64,000 nt of DNA, from positions 453,609 through 517,608 of the forward strand of contig VZQC01006365.1 of assembly GCA_009823505.1 (NCBI GenBank), in the 5' to 3' direction. The notes under the pieces were generated by a model, which did not search any database, had not been told where the DNA came from, and saw only the letters and a list, made by a program, of their open reading frames with translations. Origin of the DNA: Rhizomys pruinosus (Eukaryota; Chordata; Mammalia; Rodentia; Spalacidae). The first letter of the stretch is position 1, and the number at the start of each line of letters is the position of its first letter. The translations under genes and the position numbers were made by a program. Shown in pieces: positions 44,643 to 56,399 of the stretch.

Positions 44643-47600
44643 ATAACAGTCCCTAATACCCCTACCTCTTGAAATCCACATTGGGTTGCTTGAAATTGTC
44701 AGTCCCTTCTTTGAATGCTCTCTTGCTCCCTGTAGAGAAAGTACCAACAACTAGAAATCTGTCCAGGGCCAGTAAGCCATGATCCAGGCTAAAGCCATAA
44801 TCTATCCAAATATACCCAACCCATACCCCCTGCTGGGCCTCCTACCTGAAGCCCAATGGTTCACTTATTTTGACTTGAAGAATGTTTTTAGAGCATTCAC
44901 CTGACACCTCTAATTCAGCCAATATTTGCCTTTGAATGGGAAGACCCTACAGCTAAAAGGGCTTTAAAAAAAACTCTCCCAGAATATTTGGGGAACCCCC
45001 AGGCAAAACAAAACAAAAACAAAAAAACCTGCCACACTTCCCAAGAGCAGAAATGTAATGTGCGTTCTTACAGTATATGAACCATCTGTGTCTAGCAAGG
45101 GTGACCTTGGAAGGGGAACAAGAACTATTCCTAGATCTGCTCAAGAGGCCTGGAAACAGGGTATCCCTTACAAAAGGCAGTGTGGACCATCACACAGACA
45201 GATCATAGAGTTTCTAGGGGCAGCCAGTTTGTGCTACTTTAGAATACATAACTAGCCTGTAATAGTCAAGCCCCTCTATAGAATCACAGTGGGAGGTAAA
45301 TATCCATTTGAATGGGGACAGAAGCTTCCTATTACAGGAAAACATCTGAAGCAGGACGTAGGGATGTTAAGGCAGACTAAAATAATGGCACCCTCCCTAG
45401 GGGCAGCTCAATGAGCAGCAAGAGCCCTTAGCCTTAAAAAAATCAGAATCAGGGCAACTGAAAGCAAGGGGCACTGGACGAAAGCAAAGGACAAAGGGAA
45501 AACGTTTACACAGACCTAAGACGCACATTTGCTACCAACCATGTGCACCTCCATGGGCCCCTCTTTGAGAGGGGGGTACTTCCTGAAGGAGAAAAAGTAG
45601 ATGAAAATATCAAAACAATGTTTTATAAAGCCTAGAAGCAGTTTGGGACACAGCAGCCATTGCTGTATGGGAACCAATGAGCAGACCAGGAAGCAAGGCA
45701 AGCAACAAAGATATAAACATCATAGATTCCTCCCAGTAAAATAGTAATGACTTTAATCCTACCCAAACATCTACACTGAACCCAAGAGGCTGAAGCGAGA
45801 GAAAGGAATCAAGATTTCAGATGGATGGTGGCTCCTCCCTGACAGACACATCTTTATCTCAGATCATATCATTTATCCTCTGGTTCACCAACTCCATAAA
45901 GATACTCATATTTTACCAAAAATAATGGCACTAGAGGCCTTGGTAAACTAGTATTACTACATGTCCACATTCTTCATACTTAGTGGCATTGATGCCAAAC
46001 TTGTGACCAAAACAGTAACAAGCAAGGTGTCTTCCTGCTTCCATGAGTACAGAGCACTGGACACATTTCATTTGAAGATGTGGATGGAGATTTACTAAAC
46101 TGCCACCTAGCAGGGATATAAGTAGCAGCTAGTCATTGCGTACAACTTACTCTGGCTGGGTAGAGGCATATCCTACCAGGACTGTAAAGACTAAGGGGGT
46201 AAACAGGGCTTTTCTGACTGAAATCTTGCCCAGGTATTAAATGGCTACTTCAATTGGGTCAGGTAATGGGACTACTTTATGGTTGAGGTCATGCAAGGAC
46301 GAGGAAAACTCCTTTAAAATTTAATAGAAAAATTACCGGGGCATGGTGATGCACATGCCTTAATCCTAGCCTTGGGAGGCAGAGGGCAGGCAGATCTTTG
46401 TGAGATTTTTAAAGGCCAGCCTGGTATACAGAGTGAGTTTCCCAATGGACAGCTGGGGCTAACAGAGAGACCCGTCTCGAAAAGAACCAAAAAAAAAAAA
46501 AAAAATTAATAGAGTTTTTGTCATGTGGCTATTTGCCTTTGGACATTAAGGAAAATGGAATGCATGAGCCCTGAGTAAATTTTGTCAAGAGACCTTATTG
46601 CCTTGGACTTTAGCACTGCCTATGACTCTCCTTAGGTCAGATGCTCACCCCAAGCAGAAATTAAGCTGTCATCTTATGAAATTCTGATTAGTAAACCTCC
46701 TCCATTCTTAAGAATCCTCAGGGACTGAAGGAAATCCAAAATGGCAACATGCCAGACTCAGCTGACATCCTTTTTGTTGTTTGTTTTTATTGTTATAATA
46801 CAATAGTCCAGCGACAGCAGTGGTCGCTAGAGAGATTTCCCTTTCACATAAGTAACCTCGTATATTCCCACAAGTCAGAAGACATGATATTAATAAAATA
46901 TTAGCATAAAGCACCACTTAACTGGCCTTGAAGGGACCTTACCTTGTGCTTTAAACCACACTTGCAGCCTTAAAATTTATAGGTATAGACACCTGGATCC
47001 ATCATTCCCAGATCAGGACTGCTACCCCACATGAGGAACCAGTCTGGTGGACAGCAACCGGGGACCCTGGGAATCATCTCAATATCACCTTTCATGACCA
47101 TTAGTCTTCTTTGACCACATGGGAAGCTGATCAATTTACACATAACTAAAGCTTGAAGACCACACACAGCCAGCACCTAAGGATTCATTCTACAAGCCTT
47201 TCCTAGCCACAAACCTAGAGGCTGACTGATCAAGATATGGAAGAAGCCTGAGGAATTCAACATGGGACACCAGGAAATTATGGCCAAAATGCTACCCTTT
47301 TTACTTAAGATTAATACTGATAAATTTATTATTTTCTGTAGGCCTAGCTAATACAGCACCAAACAACTGCAGCTAATCAGAAAGGGTTATAACTGCCAAT
47401 ATTCTACCTATGTATAAGGGGCCTGTTCATGGTAGTTATCTGCTTTTTGTGACACTAACAATTATATGTCTAAAAGAATGAATTAGAAATAGGAGACAAG
47501 AACTAGCAGATTCCTAGAATTGGCAGATGTTTGGATTTGGGCTTCCTGTCTACTCCCTTTAGCTAGCCCTCTTCTCACACTCATTCTGGTACTCCTGGTT

Positions 47601-47867
47601 GGTCCCTGCATCCTCAACATGTCAACTTCCTCTGTCGTCTCTCTCCTAAAAGACATAAAGTTCCAGATGCTTCTCCAGAACTATCAACCAGCTAATCTGA
47701 AAGATATAACAGAAAATGATGCCCCTTAGATAAAATAAGTGAGCATCAAAGAAAGGCAAAAATAAGAGGAAATTTTGAAATTTATAAGAAGAAAATGAAA
47801 ATATTCCAGAAAAACAAAAAAACAAACAAAAAAAAAAAAAAAAAAAAAAAACAGAGACAAGGAGCCT
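44643..47867 (+). pseudogene. ERV1 pol and env-tail remains in inverted copy A'
   Basis: Sense-strand version of the provirus: RT from 44643, RNase H region near 45515-45700, integrase from about 45830 to 47120 with a sense B1 at 46325-46505, env TM tail at 47520-47729 (69 codons, with the same PCILN motif as at 55847-56056). The segment at about 46745-46795 differs from the other two copies (an extra ttgttgtttgtttttattg). Not an independent locus if the palindrome is artefactual. Confidence 0.65.
46325..46505 (+). mobile_element. B1 SINE, sense (copy A')
   Basis: Inverted image of the B1 at 57047-57218. It carries several differences (gggcatggtgatgcacatg, gagatttttaaaggcc) that look like read error. 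Confidence 0.85.
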
Positions 47868-48302
47868 TGGAGAGACCAGCCATTTTTTTGATTTAAGAAG
47901 CAGGTTTCCAGTTTGCCCCAAATATAAGTCTATTCTGTTTGGGCTGAGAAACAAGTCAAGGTTTTTAACTTTTGTTTGTCTCTGTTTTTTTAGAGACCCC
48001 ACACACACTTTTATGATACATAGGTTAGATACCCCTGTGCATGCCTTAAGCCATTTAGGCTCCCATGCATAGTACACTGTCACATAGACTGAAATGTCAC
48101 TTGAACCTGATACTCAGCAATGTCAGAGCAGGGTCTGAAATGATGCTAAATTGCCTGTATATATTAGAAAATGTCTGTAGTCTACTGCATAGGCTTTGGA
48201 GATTATGCTCCTAGGCTTGCTGCTGGAAGGATCAGGAATAAAAGTTGTGACTTTCCTCTTTGGCCCTGGGTGTCTGATTTGGAAGCAGCAGTTATCATAA
48301 CA
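47868..48302 (+). repeat. ERV1 LTR in inverted copy A'
   Basis: Inverse of 55299-55725. The polyadenylation-type ggaataaaag is at about 48236-48245. No poly-G is present here, which is the key comparison with copy A. Confidence 0.6.
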
Positions 48303-48655
48303 GTTATTTTCATTGTAAGACAGGCAAAAGGCAATTGAATACTGTAATGTCCTCAGAGATATCTTTACATTTGTACAGAAAAAAACCACACAGATCTGAT
48401 TTTCATAAATTATTAAAAATGATAAAACCCTAAGAAGTGTTATCAAGAAAAAAAATCAGGGGTTTGTAAAGATGGGTTTGCAACTAATGTTAGAGTGCTT
48501 GCTGTTCTTCCAGCTAAACCAAGTTGGGTCCCCAGAACCTACATTTGACACCACACAACCATGTGTAACACTAGCTTTAGGGATCTGGCACCCTTGTCTG
48601 ACTTTCATAGGTACCTACACTCACATGGCATTCACACACAAAGACATACACACAG

Positions 48656-48656
48656 N
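48656..48656. other. Single N: apparent contig join
   Basis: Left of the N is the end of inverted copy A'. Right of it, copy B starts abruptly in the middle of an L1 3' UTR with ccccctcttcc, exactly where homology to 34158 begins. A one-base N at such a double breakpoint fits an end-to-end contig join with no measured gap. Confidence 0.75.
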
Positions 48657-48871
48657 CCCCCTCTTCCACAGATTGTTCCCTAGGCTTAGAAAAGGGGCAC
48701 AGGTGGATGAGAAGCAAAACAGTCTACTTTCTCTGGAGCTGTTGTCTTGGTCTCTAGTCAATTCTGGCTGTTTTCTTTCATGGGCTGCCAGCTTGTCCAG
48801 GCATAACCTTTCAATTCTACTAATGAAGCACATGTAATTAGATATATAGGTATTTAAACAGTATAATATAT
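48657..48871 (-). mobile_element. Young L1 3' UTR, antisense, partial (copy B)
   Basis: Same element as 33771-34371, but the distal end and A tail are cut off at the N. Contains ttccctaggcttagaaaaggggc and gctgccagcttgtccagg. Confidence 0.8.
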
Positions 48872-49068
48872 AGCGCCGACTGCTCTTGCAGAGGACCCGG
48901 GTTCAATCCCCAGCACCCACATGGCGACTAAGAACCATCTTTAACTCCAGTTCCAGGGGAATCCGACGCCCTCTTCTGACCTCCGTGGCATTGCACAACA
49001 TGGGTGCACAAACCCATGAGCAGACAGTACATTCATACACATAAAAAATAAAAAAAATAAAAAAAGAA
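48872..49068 (+). mobile_element. B2 SINE, sense, 5'-truncated (copy B)
   Basis: Starts at gcgccgactgctcttgcagagg, missing the first ~28 head bases. B box (gggttcaatccccagc), body and A-rich tail are intact, followed by tcaatctccttctt. Confidence 0.9.
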
Positions 49069-51464
49069 TCAATCTCCTTCTTTAGGGTTTTAAAATTTTT
49101 GTTGTAGACGTCTTTGGTGACTTTGGTTAGGTTTATTCCCAGGTACTTTGCCTTTTTTTGAGGCTATTGTGATTGGGAAGATCTCCTTACATTCCTTCTC
49201 CAGTTTCTTATTGTTGGTGTAAAGGAAATCTACTGATTTTTCTAAGTTTATTTTGTATTCTGCCACTTTTTCTGAAACTTTTAATCGTTTTCAGGAGTTT
49301 TTTGGTGGAGTTTGTAGCATCCCTTAGGTAAACTATCATATCATCTGCAAAAAGGGATAGCTTGACTTCCTCTTTTCCAATCGGTAATCCTTTAATTTCC
49401 CTGTCTTTCCTTATTGCCCTAGCAAGGATTTCAAACACTATATTGAAGAGGAATGGCAATATGGGGCAGCCTTTCTGGTTCCCCCCTTTAAGGGGAATGC
49501 TTCTAATTTTTCTCCATTTAGGATGATGTCGGCAGTGAGTTTGTTGTATATGGGTTTGATTACATGTTTCTTCCAGTCCATTTCACTCTAGGACTTTAAG
49601 CATGAAGTGATCCTGGATTTTGTCAAAGGCTTTTTCTGTAACAATTGAGATGATCATGTGGTTTTTGTCTTTCAGTCCACTTATGTATTTTATGATTATT
49701 TATTGATTTACATATGTTGAAACATCCCTGCATCTCTGGTAGGAATCCAATTTGGTCATGATGGATCTTTTTGATGTGGGTCTGTATGCGTTTTGCAAGT
49801 ATTTTGCTGAGAATTTTTGCATCTGTGTTCATTAATGAGATGGGTCTCTAGTTTTCTTTCTTGTTTGTGTTTTTGCCTGGTTTTGGTATTAGAGTGATGT
49901 TGGCTTCATAGAAGGAATTTGGTAGATTTCCCTCTGTATTCTTATGAACACTTTGAGTAATAATGGTTGTAAGTCTTCTTTAAATGTTTTATAGAATTCT
50001 TCCATGAAACCATCTGGGCCTGGGTGGTTTTTCACTTGGGAGGTTTTTTGTTTGTTTGTTTTTTTACTACATCTTCAATTTCCTAAGTATTATGGTAATG
50101 TTTAAGCTGTCTATCTCTTCTTGGTTAAACTTTGATGAATTTAGGATTTCAAATATTCATACATTTCTCTTAGGTTTTCTAATTTAGTAGAGCATATGTT
50201 TTTGAAGTTGTCTCTTATGGTTGTCTGGACCTTTCTTTGTCTGTTGTGATGTTCCCTCTTTCATCACATATGCTATTGATTTGCAGTTGCTCTTTCTTAT
50301 GGTGAACTGGGCTAGAGTTCTGTCTATTTTGTTTATATTTTTGAAGAACCAGCTTTTGGATTCATTGATTTTTTTTGTATTTTTTGTTTGTTTATTTCTA
50401 TTTCATTGATTTCTGCTCTGATTTTTGTTATTTTTTTCTTGTCTGTTGGATTTAGAGTTCATTTGTTGTTGTCTCTCAAGTGTTTTTAGCTGTAATGTTA
50501 GATCATTTGTTTGTTCTCTCTTTTTTTAATGTGGGCACTTAGGGAGATAAATTTCCTTCTTAGGACTGATTTTAATGTATTCCACAGGTTTTGTTGTGCT
50601 GTATTGTCTTTTTCATTTAATTCCATGGATACTTTTATTTTGTTCTTTATTTCTTCCCCGACCCACTCATTATTCAGGATTGTGATGTTAATTCTCTTCC
50701 TCTAGTTCTTTTCAGAGTCTGTCATTCTTTCCCCTTAGTTCTCTGCTTTGTTCTTTGTATTCTTTGATATCTTTGAATATGTCTTCGATTGTTCTTCTAA
50801 GGTCAATATCTTGGTTTCCTTCCAGGGAAATCTTGTGGGGATCTTCTATAGAGCTGATAGTGTCCGGTGGGGACTTATTATGATCTTTTCCCATATTGTT
50901 GTTTTTCTGCTGTGTCTTTGCCATGTAGATTTGTGTTTTTATTGTTGTTTGTTTGGATTCTGGTGCTAATCTCAAATGTTAATAGGGAGAACAGGTTAGT
51001 CACTCACTCTGCTTCCTGCAGGTTTCTACCTCAACGTGGGCTGTGCAGCCTAGAATCACTGGCACTATGTCTGCTGGATTGTCCCAACCAGAGCACCAGC
51101 AGCTTATAGTCTCCACTACAGTAGCTTGAGCTGCGTGGGAGGAGGGAGGTTTACTCCTTTGGCCCAAGAGCCAGTACTTCACCTGTCCTGCCCTTGGAGT
51201 CTGCAGGCCTCCTGTCTGCCTGTCTATCTCTGCACACAATTCTTCTCTCTGCTCCCCTGGGTGTGGAACAGTTCTTCGCTCTGTTCCGTGCACTGGTACT
51301 TCACCCAGCCTGTCCACTGAGTCTGCAGGCCTCCTGTCTGCCTGTCTATCTCTGCACACAATTCTTCTCTCTGCTCCCCTGGGTGTGGAACAGTTCTTCG
51401 CTCTGTTCCGTGCACTGGTACTTCACCCAGCCTGTCCACTGAGTCTGCAGGCCTCCTGTCTTAG
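49069..51464 (-). mobile_element. L1 LINE, antisense: RT region, ORF1 N-terminus and monomeric 5' UTR (copy B)
   Basis: On the minus strand: 5' UTR from 51464 with two full 122-bp monomers (51201-51322 and 51323-51444) plus a partial one, then an 87-codon ORF1 N-terminal frame (50712-50975), then ORF2 pieces (endonuclease/linker ~50690-50000, RT ~49980-49208). The RT frame 49208-49459 contains FADDM, the RT catalytic motif with its paired aspartates. Most of ORF1 and the ORF1/ORF2 junction are missing. The L1 continues at its 3' side in 33770-32772 if copies A and B are one locus. Confidence 0.85.
51201..51455 (-). repeat. L1 5' UTR monomers, 122-bp period
   Basis: The phrase ctgcaggcctcctgtct recurs at 51201, 51323 and 51445. 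The two full units are nearly identical, as expected of L1 promoter monomers. Copy A (36668-36806) has one unit fewer. Confidence 0.85.
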
Positions 51465-52074
51465 AGAACCTTTAACATTACTCATATAATTTATGAACGT
51501 CTGTGAAATTATGCATTGCTAATCACAATTACTGAAATGAACTGTATCTACATCTGTTGTTAATTTTATACAGCATAAACATGTTATTTGTAAATGAGGT
51601 AAAATCTGTCGCAAGGCAGACTATTATATAATTATGAGATGATATTTTGATTTTAATACAGTACATTACAAATAAGATCTTACACGAAGTCAGAATTAGA
51701 GCAGAATTATAAAGGAAGGACATAATAAAATATAGGATATATTTATTAAGGGGTACTTTAATTCTGTATGAGTTATTAGAAATTGACTTCAAATTAATAC
51801 AGAGCATGTATGAAGTTATACAATAGGAAGAGAACAGACATAATAAATATTTGTAAATCAGTTTTAAATAGCTCACCTGTATTTAGTAAGATAATTATCC
51901 TATAATTTATACACACACTTATTATGATGAATGCTTTATCATTTGCTGAATTATAATTACATTTTAAATATATTTTAAAGTTTATTTATCAAATATCAAA
52001 GGACGAAAGTTACCAAACTACAACAAAATAATCAGAGTTATTGTAACTCATGGTTTCTGTTTTGTTTGGTTTTG
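51465..52074. other. No gene recognised (copy B)
   Basis: AT-rich sequence nearly identical to 36809-37416. Confidence 0.5.
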
Positions 52075-52205
52075 TTTTTTGAGACAAGGTCTCACTGGTC
52101 TGAAACTAGCTATGCTGACCAGGGTGTCCTTAGTTTTGCAGAGATTCACTTGACTCTGCCTCCTGAGTGTTGGGATTAATGCTGTGTACCACCATGCCTG
52201 GGCAT
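52075..52205 (-). mobile_element. B1 SINE, antisense, diverged (copy B)
   Basis: tttttgagacaaggtctcactgg ... gcctcctgagtgttgggatt ... accaccatgcctggg. Confidence 0.78.
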
Positions 52206-52394
52206 CTCTTCCTTTTTAATTGGCAATGACTTTAGAAAAATCATTCAAAATAAAACATTGTAAGATTTTTTTTGTCCTATATGTATAGAAGGTTTAGTAT
52301 AGGTGGTTACTCTCAGCAAGAAATATATTAAGATTTAGCTCAAAGCAAGTCAGCTCTTGTATTATTATTATTACTATTATTTTTTTAATTAATT

Positions 52395-52935
52395 ATTTAT
52401 TATTATTTGTTTATGTGTATGAATGTACTGTCTGCATGTCTGCATGTAGGTTGGTGCACCTGTGTCATGCAATGCTGCAGAGGTCAGAAGAGGGTGTTGG
52501 ATTCCCCTGGAACTGGAGTTAAAGACAGTTCTTAGCCACCATGTAGGTGCTGGGAATTGAACCCAGGTCCTCTGTAAGAGCAGTCAGTGCTCTTAATGGC
52601 TGAGGTATATCTCCAGCCCTTCTTCTTCTTCTTCTTCTTCTTCTTCTTCTTCTTCTTCTTCTTCTTCTTCTTCTTCTCCTCCTCCTCCTCCTCCTCCTCC
52701 TTCTTCTTCTTCTTCTTCTTCTTCAGGACTTTTATTATTATGAGTGTTTTGACTGCATGCTTGTGCACATATGCATGCAGTGCTCATGGAGGCCAGAAAG
52801 GGGGTCAAATCTCCTGGAACTGGAGTTACAGATGTTTACGAATAACCATGTGGGTTCTGGGAACTAAGCCTTGGTCCTTTGCAATAACAGCAAGTGTCCT
52901 TCCTTAACCACTGGCACATCTCTCCAAGGCCTCAT
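52395..52935 (-). mobile_element. Two antisense B3-type SINEs flanking a (TTC)n/(TCC)n microsatellite (copy B)
   Basis: SINE 52395-52616 (tgtactgtctgcatg ... tatatctccagccc), pyrimidine repeat 52617-52725 (ttc, then tcc, then ttc units), SINE 52727-52932 (gcatgcttgtgcacatatgc ... cacatctctcc). Charged poly-E/poly-K frames here are simple-repeat translations. Confidence 0.85.
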
Positions 52936-53289
52936 TAACTTCACTTAAATTTCTGTTTTATTACATCTAGACTACCATCAATGGCTGGAAAATGACTACC
53001 ATCATTTGGCCTCCAAATAAGTTTCAATTTGTTTTGTGCAATCTTTATACATTTTAGTCTTTCAGTATTATCCTAGCAATTGTCTACATACATAAAATGT
53101 TGACCAGATCTAGTTTTAGAAAGAATTCTTATCTCCTCTGATCACAAGAGAGAAAAAAGTACTGATATTTCACCACAGGTATGATAAGTATTACTGTTTT
53201 CTGTGTTGTAAAATCATAACTAGATGACATTTTTATTATATGGGTTCTTTGTATCTACAGTCAGGATATGTGATAAGATATCAGTTCCA
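52936..53289. other. No gene recognised (copy B)
   Basis: Unassigned sequence, equal to copy A 38326-38678. Confidence 0.4.
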
Positions 53290-53605
53290 CTGTGGTACAG
53301 GCCATGGAGAAAGTATACCCACTTGGGTTCACTTCAGTAGCAGCTGGGGGACGTACCAGAAAGTGCAATTCCGAGTACAAATCCAATTTATTGAATGCAA
53401 CATGTCATTTATATAGGCAGTGTGATATTATCTCCCAGTGGCCAATCCCAGATCTTTGTATCATCATGTCAACCCAACTTGTGGGTGTAAACAGAAAGGT
53501 CCTGTGACCCTCACTTGTGACCCTGGAACAGGCTGGCTTAAATGTTAGCTCACACACGCCCACATGCCCAAACTCAGATCAGACACGCCCACAGTGGTAT
53601 CACAA
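53290..53605 (-). mobile_element. LTR-like element, antisense (copy B)
   Basis: tgtggtacaggccatgg to cacgcccaca. It shares the order of motifs with 5048-5335 and 16870-17145 but is clearly diverged, with a longer U3-like part containing acaggctggcttaaatg. Confidence 0.5.
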
Positions 53606-54764
53606 TTTTGTCTTTTGTTGTGTTAAAGTGGTTTTATTTCTCAGTCTTGGCCAAACAATAGATTATGCTTGACTACTGTTTAGTAGATTCACAGGTTTAT
53701 ATACTCTTAATAATCTTTTTATGTTTTCTTTGTCAAGTATTAGCTCCTTTTTGGTTTGGGTTTTTTGTCGTTTTGCTTTAACAGAGTCTCCCTTGTACCA
53801 GCCCTCCTGGAACTCACTATGTGGACCAGGCTGACCTCAATCTCACAGAAGTCCATCTGCCTCTGCCTCCCAGGGGCTGTGATTAAAGGCTTGTGCCACC
53901 ACACAAGGTGTAAATATTGGCTTTCTTAATTTAGTGTGATTAAGCACTAAAATTTCCTGAGCAATATAAATGTTTGATTTTTATCTACATGTAATGTTTT
54001 AGTCTTGTGGGGGAAAATGGGAAATTTGTTTTATTGATTTGACTATGCAGAATGGATAACAAAAGTGTTTTGGCCAAGCTATCCCTGTACTCGTATCCTC
54101 AATATGTATGAATTGTGCTTCAGTTCTTTGTTGGAAGACTTGTCCCTGGCTAAGATGTGATGGGTAACAACTAAATACACATGTCAGTGTGTCTGTGCTT
54201 GTTTCTCATTATGTGGGTATGCCTATGAACATTATGCAGGTGGAAGAGTTATTTTTTCTTATTCTCTTCCTGAGACAGTTAACCCAGCATTAAAATGGTA
54301 AATGTAATGGCAGAGTGTGTTTGTTCAAAGATCACCATATTGAACTTTTAAACACTATCTCAAAGCCAGCTGAATGAACTACTTAGATTATGGGTTGAAT
54401 ATTTTTAATAATTAGGTCTTTGAATTAGATAATCCATTTGCATGTTTCCTCTTCCCGAAGATGTTACATTTTTATTTATCTTATAACATTGTGAGTTGAT
54501 GGCCTCATGCAGCAAGACATAGCATTCTATTCTAAGAAAAAGAAAAAAAAAACTAAATACAAAGGTATTTGTAATGATGCATAGGCCAAGTGAAATTATT
54601 TTCGTAATTTGTTAAAAATTGTCCTTGATTTTTTTCTTAATTTTGTGTGGTGCCCAATTTATTAGCATATTTCCTATGTAAGAGCCATGTTCTGTATAAT
54701 ATATTGCAAAAAATTCTTTTATGTTGATAATATTGATTATTTTATTTATTTATTTATTTATTTT
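53606..54764. other. No gene; B1 (-) at ~53765-53910 (copy B)
   Basis: The B1 reads gtctcccttgtaccagccctcctgg ... gtccatctgcctctgcc ... gtgccaccacacaagg. The rest is unassigned. Confidence 0.5.
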
Positions 54765-54912
54765 TTTAGTCTTTTCGAGACAGGGTCTTCTTGTAGCCCC
54801 AGCTGTCCTGGAACTCACTCTATAGACCATGCGGCTTTGAACTCACAAAGATCTGGCTGCCTCTGCCTCCCAAGTGCTAAGATTAAAGGTGTATGCCACC
54901 ACACCCAGCTCT
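54765..54912 (-). mobile_element. B1 SINE, antisense (copy B)
   Basis: agtcttttcgagacagggtcttcttgtagcccc ... gatctggctgcctctgcc ... gccaccacacccagc. Confidence 0.88.
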
Positions 54913-54916
54913 TGGT

Positions 54917-55125
54917 GTTTTTTAAGATTTATTTTTATATTTTTTTAATTCATGTGTGTGTATGTCTTTGTGTGTGAATGACATGTGAGTAGGTACCTAT
55001 GAAGTCCAGACAAGGGTGCCAGATCCCTAAAGCTAGTGTTACACATGGTTGTGTGGTGTCAAATGTAGGTTCTGGGGACCCAACTTGGTTTAGCTGGAAG
55101 AACAGCAAGCACTCTAAATAGTTGC
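54917..55125 (-). mobile_element. Old B3-type SINE, antisense (copy B)
   Basis: gattcatgtgtgtgtatgtc-like start, gaagtccagacaagggtgcc, ggttctggggacccaac. Old and diverged; family assignment moderate. Confidence 0.55.
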
Positions 55126-55298
55126 AACATCTTTACAACCCCTGATTTTTGTCTTGATAACACTTCTTAGGGTTTTATCATTTTTAATAATTTATGAAAA
55201 TCAGATCTGTGTGGTTTTTTTCTGTACAAATGTAAAGATATCTCTGAGGACATTACAGTATTCAATTGCCTTTTGCCTGTCTTACAATGAAAATAACT

Positions 55299-55725
55299 GT
55301 TATGATAACTGCTGCTTCCAAATCAGACACCCAGGGCCAAAGAGGAAAGTCACAACTTTTATTCCTGATCCTTCCAGCAGCAAGCCTAGGAGCATAATCT
55401 CCAAAGCCTATGCAGTAGACTACAGACATTTTCTAATATATACAGGCAATTTAGCATCATTTCAGACCCTGCTCTGACATTGCTGAGTATCAGGTTCAAG
55501 TGACATTTCAGTCTATGTGACAGTGTACTATGCATGGGAGCCTAAATGGCTTAAGGCATGCACAGGGGTATCTAACCTATGTATCATAAAAGTGTGTGTG
55601 GGGTCTCTTAAAAAAACAGAGACAAAAGTTAAACCTGCACTTGTTTTCTCAAGCAAACAATAAGACTTATTATCTTGGGGAAACTGGAACCTGCTTTCTT
55701 AAATCAAAAAATGGCTGGTCTCTCA
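55299..55725 (-). repeat. ERV1 3' LTR
   Basis: On the minus strand it starts TGAGAGACCAGCC after an A-rich and purine stretch, carries AATAAA at 55358-55363 and ends near GTTATCATAACA. The start is supported by alignment to 61858-62220. The exact 3' end is less certain. Confidence 0.6.
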
Positions 55726-55846
55726 GGCTACCTGCTCTGTTTTTTTTTTTTTTTTGTTTTTTTTTTTTCTGGAATTTTCATTTTTTTTTTTTATAATTTC
55801 AAATTTCCTCTTATTTCTGCCTTTCTTTGATGCTCACTTATTTTAT

Positions 55847-56056
55847 CTAAGGGGCATCATTTTCTGTTATATCTTTCAGATTAGCTGGTTGATAGTTCTG
55901 GAGAAGCATCTGGAACTTTATGTCTTTTAGGAGAGAGACGACAGAGGAAGTTGACATGTTGAGGATGCAGGGACCAACCAGGAGTACCAGAATGAGTGTG
56001 AGAAGAGGGCTAGCTAAAGGGAGTAGACAGGAAGCCCAAATCCAAACATCTGCCAA
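55847..56056 (-). pseudogene. env TM C-terminal remnant
   Basis: A 69-codon frame with a hydrophobic membrane-spanning stretch, a GPCILN motif and a short cytoplasmic tail, placed just before the 3' LTR. The N-terminal env regions expected between integrase and this point are missing (only ~350 bases remain). Identical translation occurs in inverted copy A' (47520-47729). Confidence 0.75.
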
Positions 56057-56399
56057 TTCTAGGAATCTGCTAGTTCTTGTCTCCTATTTCTAATTCATTC
56101 TTTTAGACATATAATTGTTAGTGTCACAAAAAGCAGATAACTACCATGAACAGGCCCCTTATACATAGGTAGAATATTGGCAGTTATAACCCTTTCTGAT
56201 TAGCTGCAGTTGTTTGGTGCTGTATTAGCTAGGCCTACAGAAAATAATAAATTTATCAGTATTAATCTTAAGTAAAAAGGGTAGCATTTTGGCCATAATT
56301 TCCTGGTGTCCCATGTTGAATTCCTCAGGCTTCTTCCATATCTTGATCAGTCAGCCTCTAGGTTTGTGGCTAGGAAAGGCTTGTAGAATGAATCCTTAG

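Larger units (their letters stand above)
44643..48655 (-). other. A': inverted copy of the last ~4 kb of copy A/B
   Basis: The reverse complement aligns collinearly with 54958-58870 (and with about 40390-44560). It starts with ataacagtccctaatacccc, the inverse of the end of the other copies, and runs until acacacag before the N at 48656. Together with copy A it makes a near-perfect palindrome centred on the adapter-like spacer. This is the expected form of a read that went through a SMRTbell hairpin without adapter removal. Confidence 0.85.

Noticed and set aside
48123..48446. 107-codon frame conserved in three places (also 55154-55477, and 40483-40944 in part)
   Set aside because: It runs through the ERV LTR and its flank, and the repetition is the palindrome and duplicate. 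No domain is recognised.
44643..48655. Genuine giant palindrome or inverted duplication with biological function
   Set aside because: The apex holds adapter-like sequence and the far end abuts an N, so an artefact is much more likely. Kept as a finding for verification.
52532..52808. Lysine/glutamate-rich frames, coiled-coil-like
   Set aside because: Translation of the (TTC)n/(TCC)n microsatellite.
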